A stretch of DNA of 64,000 bases. Source: Caballeronia pedi. Its GTDB lineage: Bacteria; Pseudomonadota; Gammaproteobacteria; Burkholderiales; Burkholderiaceae. The DNA lies in the NCBI RefSeq assembly GCF_001544915.2, contig NZ_FCOE02000003.1, forward strand, positions 372,001-436,000, given 5' to 3'. The notes under the pieces are model-generated. The model had not been told where the DNA came from. It did not search any database and was given only the letters and a program-made list of their open reading frames with translations. A program made the position numbers and the translations under genes. The number at the start of each line of letters is the position of its first letter. Within the stretch, counting starts at the first letter, position 1. Below are positions 16,410 to 22,092 of this stretch, piece by piece.

Positions 16410-17540
16410 TCAAGCTTTCTTTGCAGCCAAGCGTTTCAGATATTCGAAGGCGACCTTCGCGACAGATACAATGTCCTGCGCTTCGCAACGCAACGTCTCA
16501 TTCACGTCTGTCGTATCGGCAAGAGGCCAAGCAGCGAATATTCTCCATCCGCCGTCTACACGATGGATGCAAACCCTTCCTTCAAAGACGGTGTCCGATT
16601 CACCCTCAAACGACTTCTCGATGAACGCGGTAAAAACATTGACTTGTGGATACGGCGCGAAAGGATATTCGAAGCCGAATTCGGTCAGCGTCGCTCGTGC
16701 ACGACGCCAGAGTGGCATGCGTGGGTCCAGCTCTGCGGCTACGCGGTAGAGCTGCTCTGCTTCAACAGGTGCCTCTTCGTGCTGTCCCTCGAAGAATTTG
16801 ACCACGGTTCTCATAGACTCTTGGGCCCGCACCATCGCGGAATTACGAACTCGTCTATAGTCTTTAATGTAATCGAGCATTTCTATTGGACGGCGGCCAC
16901 CTAAGTGGCCCCATTCTGTAAGCAAGAAGTCCAGCCTAGAAGACGCGTCTACAGGCTGAACCAATCGGGAGACGGAATGAAGGCGTTCAGCGTTGATTCG
17001 CGGATTTGCGAAAATGCTCGGATAGTACGAGACTCCATCAACGCAGATGTCAAAAATGCTGCCTTGCGCTACTAGGGCGTCGAGCTGGTTGGGCGTGATG
17101 GACAACAGGCGAAGAAGCAACTCACGCGAAATGAGCGTGCCGTCTTCGAGCATGCCTCGCCGATTGCGCAGCACTTCATCCTCAATCGACTCTTTACTCA
17201 GCTTGCGAACGTCAGGAACGAAATCGTCCTCGAACATGTAGTATAAGTTCGCGTCGTGTCCCGCGAGGAGGACAACCGTCTCCGCAACCGCCCTGTCGTA
17301 TTGCTCATCGTAGTTGGAAGTGGCGCCAAATCGCGACGGCGCGTGAATGGATGTAGACAGGCCGTCGTCACGAAAATGGACCTCGCAGCGCCAATCGAGC
17401 TGCGGCTCAACACGTCGCAGTTCTTCCGCTTCGGATATATCGGCGCATCCCGATATCAGTAGCACTTCGGCGTCAGGGTCAAGCGAGTTCAGCTTTGCAA
17501 TCAAACTTGAGACCTTCACGGAGCTTCTCCCAATGGTCAT
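16410..17540 (-). CDS. 376-aa protein with an antitoxin-like (DUF2384-resembling) core
   Basis: The protein begins with a common small-module pattern, SLIAKLNSLDPDAEVLLIS. Residues ~135-240 contain LISRELLLRLLSITPNQLDAL, a SYYPSIFANPRINAERL segment and HLGGRRPIEMLDYIKDY. That combination resembles proteobacterial DNA-binding or antitoxin-like proteins with a GGRTPLE motif, related to Xre/MbcA/ParS antitoxins. The C-terminal ~100 residues resemble the 121-aa protein at the end of the operon. The ATG abuts the phosphoesterase stop with no spacer (TAGATG), indicating coupling. Its role is unknown; a regulator or sensor is possible. Confidence 0.7.
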   Translation of the reverse strand: MTIGRSSVKVSSLIAKLNSLDPDAEVLLISGCADISEAEELRRVEPQLDWRCEVHFRDDGLSTSIHAPSRFGATSNYDEQYDRAVAETVVLLAGHDANLYYMFEDDFVPDVRKLSKESIEDEVLRNRRGMLEDGTLISRELLLRLLSITPNQLDALVAQGSIFDICVDGVSYYPSIFANPRINAERLHSVSRLVQPVDASSRLDFLLTEWGHLGGRRPIEMLDYIKDYRRVRNSAMVRAQESMRTVVKFFEGQHEEAPVEAEQLYRVAAELDPRMPLWRRARATLTEFGFEYPFAPYPQVNVFTAFIEKSFEGESDTVFEGRVCIHRVDGGWRIFAAWPLADTTDVNETLRCEAQDIVSVAKVAFEYLKRLAAKKA

Positions 17541-18386
17541 CTACCTAGTCGCTTTGGATTCGGACGTATCTATCAGGCACGCGAACTGGAAGTTTTCGTT
17601 CTCAAGTTTCAGCTTCGTGAAGTCCGCAAGCTTGAAGCGGTTGCTCGCACAGCCGGCGGGATTGGTCACAACTCGGCACTTGCCCACTCTGTAGTCAAAG
17701 GTGTCGTGGACGTGCCCGTGGAACCAAAAATCGGCTTGTGCAACGAGCTCGGAAAGGTCGCTGACGAACGCTGCGTTCAGAAGGTCAGCCTCCGGACCGA
17801 GAAGCCCTCTGCTTGGGCCTTTGTATCTTGGATGCACTGACAGCGGGTGCACACCGTGGTGCGTCACAACGACAGTGAGTCCGTCGTAGGGTGTGGCGAG
17901 CTGGTCCGAGAGCCACGCGTACGACTCGTGATGTTCGGTCAACGCATCACACGGGAGAAATCGCTCGTCCGCCTGTTTCCGAATCTTCCGGTGGTCATTC
18001 AAGAATCGCGGCGCCTGCGGCATGGCTCTCGCCCGGAGGTCCACGCCGTAAAGCCGATAGTCGGTCCACAGCGTGCAGCCGAGAAATCGCACACCGCCGA
18101 AATCAGCTGCGTCCTGTTCCAAGAAGGGTACAGATGTACCGTCGGCCCGCTCACGCAACTGAGCAAGCGTGGTCGCAAAGTCGCGGTGGTAGAACTCGTG
18201 ATTTCCGGCGACCAGAATCACCGGCACGGGCCAGTCTGCGAACAGCTCGATGGCGTTTGCTCCCGACGCTATATCTCCTGCGAGCACGAGCACGTCCGCC
18301 CCGTGTGCCGGCCTGATGAGCGTCTCGACAGGAAATGGCGACGCGAGAAGCTCAAGATGTAAGTCGGAAGCTACTTGCACCAACAT
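17541..18386 (-). CDS. Calcineurin-like metallophosphoesterase, first gene of the seven-gene operon
   Basis: The 281-residue protein keeps every metallophosphoesterase signature: ASDLHLE (DxH), LAGDIA (GD), VAGNHEFYH (GNHE), VTHHGVHP and FHGHVHD (GHxH). These bind the dinuclear metal centre that hydrolyses phosphomonoesters or phosphodiesters. No signal peptide is present, so it should act in the cytoplasm. Substrates in this family range from nucleotides and RNA ends to proteins, and the sequence does not say which. It leads six coupled genes that include a HAD phosphatase and a HipA kinase, so phosphate transfer or removal is the shared theme. Confidence 0.9.
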   Translation of the reverse strand: MLVQVASDLHLELLASPFPVETLIRPAHGADVLVLAGDIASGANAIELFADWPVPVILVAGNHEFYHRDFATTLAQLRERADGTSVPFLEQDAADFGGVRFLGCTLWTDYRLYGVDLRARAMPQAPRFLNDHRKIRKQADERFLPCDALTEHHESYAWLSDQLATPYDGLTVVVTHHGVHPLSVHPRYKGPSRGLLGPEADLLNAAFVSDLSELVAQADFWFHGHVHDTFDYRVGKCRVVTNPAGCASNRFKLADFTKLKLENENFQFACLIDTSESKATR

Positions 18387-18468
18387 AATTGCTTGCTGCT
18401 CTCATTAACCATGATGTGTGGCGGAAGCCATTTCCATCCGCGTTTCGAACCGAGCTTCGGCTCTTGAC

Positions 18469-19308
18469 CTATCGACCGCCCAATAGACGCCTCGCACTCT
18501 CGAGGATGCGTTGCGCGAGTTCGATGGCCGCGGCCGGACTACAAGGCCGCTCTTGCTCAAGGGCATAGAGCCTCCAATCTCTCAGGCGCTCGAGCTGTTC
18601 AACATCGGCGAGCCCCAGCGCGAGCTGCTCGGTGGCCAGGCGAATCACTTCAGAACAAGGATGCTCGACAGCCGCAAGATTGAACGCCCTTAGAGCGGCA
18701 ATTTCCACGCAACACAGGTAGCCGGCCTCAAATGCAAGCGTCAGCTGCGACACGGGAGAAGGGGCTTCCCCGCATGCGAGCAGGGACTTCTGTGCCTGAA
18801 TGAGCCGAGCGGAATCGGACACTCTCCCAATCCGATTCAGTCGAGACAGTTTCACTGACGGCCCCAGCGTCTTGCTGCCAGCCAGTGGATGAAATGACGA
18901 CTCGCCTGTGTCGTGAATTCCAGACCTCACCGAATCGACACGTCTACTCTGCAATGCACTGGGATTCAACTCCGCCCCCTGCCCCCGTCTCTCCCGATTC
19001 TTGGCAAAGTTGACTGGTAGCGCCTCTGCCGCAGTTCTGGCTGGCGCGGCAGGGACGGAGCGGTCTGCGCTCAAGACGGGCATTGCCCAAAGCCGCGGCA
19101 GCGCGACTGCCGATTCAGCAATGTCAATGTCCGTCGGATAGTGCCGAAGAAGCATCAGGGCCAGCGTACGAACCAAATCCCACATGAGCGGCTCCTCCGA
19201 ATGAACCAAATTCTCGAGAAAGGTCCGCCCACCGATGACGGCTTTCGTTCGGTCCACCGGACCCGAGGCGACCACGCCGCGACATTTCAGGTCGTCGAAG
19301 CTGTTCAT
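18469..19308 (-). CDS. Hypothetical protein with BPSL0761-like N-terminus
   Basis: Residues ~18-62 (DRTKAVIGGRTFLENLV, then MLLRHYPTDIDI) match the pattern of the small Burkholderia BPSL0761 family, in which a TRAV..TREFL helix is followed by LLRHYP. Here that domain is fused to ~215 further residues. A low-complexity middle leads to a helical C-terminal half (LTLAFEAGYLCCVEIAALRAF and EQLALGLADVEQLERL). Function is unknown. It is separated from the seven-gene operon by 82 nt and has its own upstream region with an 18-bp palindrome. Confidence 0.65.
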   Translation of the reverse strand: MNSFDDLKCRGVVASGPVDRTKAVIGGRTFLENLVHSEEPLMWDLVRTLALMLLRHYPTDIDIAESAVALPRLWAMPVLSADRSVPAAPARTAAEALPVNFAKNRERRGQGAELNPSALQSRRVDSVRSGIHDTGESSFHPLAGSKTLGPSVKLSRLNRIGRVSDSARLIQAQKSLLACGEAPSPVSQLTLAFEAGYLCCVEIAALRAFNLAAVEHPCSEVIRLATEQLALGLADVEQLERLRDWRLYALEQERPCSPAAAIELAQRILESARRLLGGR

Positions 19309-19670
19309 TGCTCTCTCCGCGTTCAGTCGGGCTCAGCCAAGATGCGCGCCTGGAGTGGAAGCGCCCGGGGGCGCGTCTTCGAAATGACGTAGCCAACCAA
19401 CCGACTGTCAGCTAATCATCTGACAAATTCCATTCTCGCAGTGTGGAGAACCGCGCCAAGCCGGCGATGGATGAGCCATTTGGGCAAGTGCCAGGAGTTA
19501 CCTGGCTCGATGAGGCCGGCTCCGATGGAGGGCCCTCAGGATTTCGTTGCCCGGTCAGCGGGATGAGAGCGTGCGGATGTAATTTTTCTTATGCCGCTAT
19601 CGCGTGTGTTTTCACACACGGTCAGTGTACCGCAGGCGTTGTGAAGCGCGCAACCGGCGCGCTGTCGCCA
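19309..19670. other. Regulatory stretch without a gene
   Basis: These 362 nt lie between the BPSL0761-like and DUF6471 genes. No supportable frame was found. The notable content is an 18-bp palindrome at 19603-19620, about 295 nt upstream of the BPSL0761-like start and 51 nt past the DUF6471 stop. Confidence 0.4.
19603..19620. promoter_or_regulatory. 18-bp palindrome, copy 1 (possible operator)
   Basis: CGTGTGTTTTCACACACG consists of perfect 7-bp arms around a 4-nt centre. The extended sequence closely resembles the complement of the palindrome at 20232-20249 (shared core GCGTGTGTTTYCACAC). Two such sites flanking the DUF6471 gene suggest a common DNA-binding protein. Confidence 0.5.
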
Positions 19671-20207
19671 TTATGTTCGACCGCCGCCGGCCATAGCCGC
19701 ATGCCCCAGCGACGAAGCATCAACGAACTGGAGCACACTTTCCAACCGGCACACGGTCGCGAACTGAAAAAACAAGGCTGCTGAGAAGACGCCTTCTCGG
19801 ATTTGGGACTCGACGACTCCCGGTGCTACAGCGACTCCGATTTCGTCCAGTCGAGTCGCTAGGGCAACCGAAGTAAGCCAGGGTTGCAGCGCCAGTTCAG
19901 CTTCTAGTACGGCGCTCGCCTTTTCTTCCCAAGTTCGAGAACTGGTCAAAGCGTCCTTCCAACGTTCCGGAAAGTCGGTTTTGGCCGCATAGACAGTCTG
20001 GAGGAAGAAGCTAAATCTGAAGGTCCCACGCTGAATCTTGCCCTCCACTGACCTTGCCGATTCGGGAACTCCCAAGTCGGTAAGCTCACGCGCGAGTTCC
20101 GCATAGCTCATGTCTTGACGCATCAAGGCAACCCGAGTGGCTCGAGAGACAAGGCGGGCCCAAACCGCATCGATGTTTTCGTTCGATTTCACAGATTTCG
20201 CTTGCAA
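19671..20207 (-). CDS. DUF6471-family protein (two tandem domains)
   Basis: The 178-residue protein has a clear DUF6471 domain at residues ~15-75: MSYAELARELTDLGV, then VEGKIQRGTFRFSFFLQ. DUF6471 is a short Xre-like helix-turn-helix family with the ending RGTFSAAFFLQ. A second, diverged copy occupies residues ~100-165 (VALATRLDEIGVAVAPGVVESQIREGVFSAALFFQF, given here in two adjoining parts: VALATRLDEIGV and ESQIREGVF). DNA binding is likely but unproven. The gene starts 25 nt from the 18-bp palindrome it shares with the divergent HAD-like pair, so it may regulate itself and them. Confidence 0.75.
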   Translation of the reverse strand: MQAKSVKSNENIDAVWARLVSRATRVALMRQDMSYAELARELTDLGVPESARSVEGKIQRGTFRFSFFLQTVYAAKTDFPERWKDALTSSRTWEEKASAVLEAELALQPWLTSVALATRLDEIGVAVAPGVVESQIREGVFSAALFFQFATVCRLESVLQFVDASSLGHAAMAGGGRT

Positions 20208-20231
20208 ACGCTACTACGTGTGGTATCTTCT

Positions 20232-20249
20232 GCGTGTGGAAACACACGC
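20232..20249. promoter_or_regulatory. 18-bp palindrome, copy 2, in the divergent promoter region
   Basis: GCGTGTGGAAACACACGC has perfect 7-bp arms around a 4-nt centre. It lies 25 nt upstream of the leftward DUF6471 start and 120 nt upstream of the rightward HAD-like start. Its complement shares the core of the 19603-19620 palindrome. Confidence 0.55.
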
Positions 20250-20368
20250 GACTCTTACAAAAAGCAAAACCAGTCTCAGCCAAGAGTCACCTTCCAGCTA
20301 AGGACGCAACAGGGTTTTGGTCGTCTCAAGAACGGACAACGCGACCGCGTCTCTTCACGGAAAGCGTC

Positions 20369-20893
20369 GTGGCCACGATTTTGTACCTTGGTCTCGAGGG
20401 CGTCTGTTTCGCTCGGAAATGCGACCTTCGGTACATCTCTAAGGTGGACCGAGGCACCGGGTGCCGCGACCCGCTTCCGCTCATCCGCACAATCGCGGCT
20501 GTCGCAAACGCGCAGCCGGAGCTGTCGTTTGTTCTCAATTCCTGCCTGGTCCAAGACCTCGGCTACAGGCACATCATCAACTCGCTCCCCATCGAGATTG
20601 CGGCCAAGACAGTCGGCGCGACCATGCTCGGCAACCGCGTCCACCGGCGACCCAACACTGTAACGCGTGTTGACGCCCTCCGCGGTGATATTCGACGCAG
20701 AAATCCGGCTAACCTGCTCATCGTTGACGCCTCTCAGACGGCCATCCCATATGAGTGGCTCGACCATGCGATTCATATCGACAGCAAGGCCCAGCGCGAC
20801 CCGGTCGCGACGCTACAGCGCATTCTAACGTTCCTGGACTCGGCGTCCGCCGACGATGGTCAGGTGCGCCCTGACCATGCTAGCGAGCAATGA
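20369..20893 (+). CDS. HAD-like protein lacking the catalytic aspartates (first of pair)
   Basis: The GTG at 20369 with GGAAAG just upstream gives a 174-residue protein starting with the HAD motif-I strand ATILYLGLEGVCF. The D-x-D pair of the active family (LYLDFDG) is replaced by G and E, so the usual aspartyl-phosphate chemistry should be lost. Other family marks remain: FVLNSCL in place of motif II, TVGATM for RVIGAT, and LLIVDAS near motif IV. The frame is open back to 20234, but that start lies inside the palindrome. The stop overlaps the next gene by 4 nt. It may be a binding or regulatory pseudo-enzyme. Confidence 0.65.
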   Translation: MATILYLGLEGVCFARKCDLRYISKVDRGTGCRDPLPLIRTIAAVANAQPELSFVLNSCLVQDLGYRHIINSLPIEIAAKTVGATMLGNRVHRRPNTVTRVDALRGDIRRRNPANLLIVDASQTAIPYEWLDHAIHIDSKAQRDPVATLQRILTFLDSASADDGQVRPDHASEQ

Positions 20894-21399
20894 TTCTGTA
20901 CCTCGCTCTCGAAGGCGTGCTGCTCCCAGTGGATTGCCTGGCCGACCTCGAACAACGGACCGGGTTTGACACGCATCGGATGGCAATGTTGGAGCCTGGC
21001 TTGAAGCTGGCGACGATTCTGGAGCCGTTTCCAGGCATCGAGATTGTCCTCAACACGTGGTGGACCTACTACATCGGCACGAGCGAATGCCGAAAGCTGC
21101 TTCCAAAGGCATTGGCGAAACGGGTCATCGGCGCCGTGCTGGCCCGACCTTCACGATACGATGCGTTCCCGAATCGACCATCAGCCGCCGAGAACCACCT
21201 CCTCGCACATGGTTACCCGCAACTGCTACTGCTCGACCACATCCATGCGCGCTACAGTACGGCTGCTCTACGTTACACGCTTCTGATTCACGACGTAACG
21301 CGTTGGCACGACCCCCACCTGATTGACACTCTTGAGAAGCGACTTCGGAAACTGACGCAGGCAGGTGGTGCACAGCGCCGACGAGGCATCGTCGCGTAG
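20890..21399 (+). CDS. HAD-like protein lacking the catalytic aspartates (second of pair)
   Basis: The 169-residue protein starts MILYLALEGVLLP. This aligns with the LYLDFDG motif of the active HAD gene at 15.3-15.9 kb but has A and E in place of both aspartates. It keeps IEIVLNTWWTYYIG at motif II (Ser replaced by Asn), KRVIGAV and LLLLDHIHA. It overlaps the first HAD-like gene by 4 nt (ATGA), so the pair is co-translated and may form a heterodimer. I infer a non-catalytic partner role or a changed chemistry. Confidence 0.65.
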   Translation: MILYLALEGVLLPVDCLADLEQRTGFDTHRMAMLEPGLKLATILEPFPGIEIVLNTWWTYYIGTSECRKLLPKALAKRVIGAVLARPSRYDAFPNRPSAAENHLLAHGYPQLLLLDHIHARYSTAALRYTLLIHDVTRWHDPHLIDTLEKRLRKLTQAGGAQRRRGIVA

Positions 21400-22092
21400 A
21401 TGCGTCTGAGCTTGAACAAGACCGCGAACCTCAATTACGAATCGCCCGCCCGTGTTCGCCGATATGTAAGCGGCTCCAATCGAAACATCTCCGACGGAAG
21501 AGGTACAACGCTTATCGACCTTCATCGCGACGACTCGTAGTGAACGACGGTCGGTCCACGGATGGTCTCGCATTGACGTTCGCACGACGTGCAACGCAAC
21601 ATCTACCCGGCTTACTCGGCCATCTTGGCCGGCTCCTGCTCTTTCTATCGAGTCGTACAATGGCCCGTGCAGCGAGCGCCTAGTCAATCAGAATAAATTC
21701 CTCCATAACACTCATCCCTCAATGACTCTCGCCCCGCAAGCGATAGCGTGGCAACGGCAGCTCTTCTTTGCTCCTCTCTTGGGGGAAACATGAATCGCAA
21801 ACGCCAGTATTACGGGTCACGGTCAAGCAATCACTGGTCGCACAAATTGCGCATTGCTGACTACGGACCCAACCTCTCGAGTGTCGGAAGAACTGAATGT
21901 ACACGCCCACGTACGAGTCTGCGCGCCCCGTGTCATATCAGTCACTATGCAGAGCGGATGCCGAAGTTGACTAACGTCGACCTTAGACTGCGGCCTGTAA
22001 CGCGCCATGACTTCGAAGGGTCACGCGTGCTCAAGAGCTTCATTCGTCATTGACGACACTACTTCACAAACCTCACTTCCACGAGGTGCAAC
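21400..22092. other. Region between HAD-like pair and transposase; no confident gene
   Basis: This 693-nt stretch holds only one plausible small leftward gene (21719-21910). A 139-residue leftward frame (21687-21268) runs into the HAD-like gene and lacks motifs. One end of the transposon could lie here: TGTCATA at 21933-21939 is the same 7-mer as the complement at 29801-29807. No target-site duplication or array of transposase-binding repeats was evident. Confidence 0.35.
21719..21910 (-). CDS. Possible small zinc-ribbon protein
   Basis: The 63-residue frame from a GTG start contains CAIC followed 14 residues later by CDSC, a two-knuckle pattern typical of small zinc ribbons, and a charged C-terminus. 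Ribosome-binding signals are weak. The spacing of four cysteines in a short frame is the only argument for it. Confidence 0.35.
   Translation of the reverse strand: MGVYIQFFRHSRGWVRSQQCAICATSDCLTVTRNTGVCDSCFPQERSKEELPLPRYRLRGESH

Noticed and set aside
21268..21687. 139-residue leftward frame after the HAD-like pair
   Set aside because: It overlaps the 3' end of the second HAD-like gene and lacks motifs or a good start signal.
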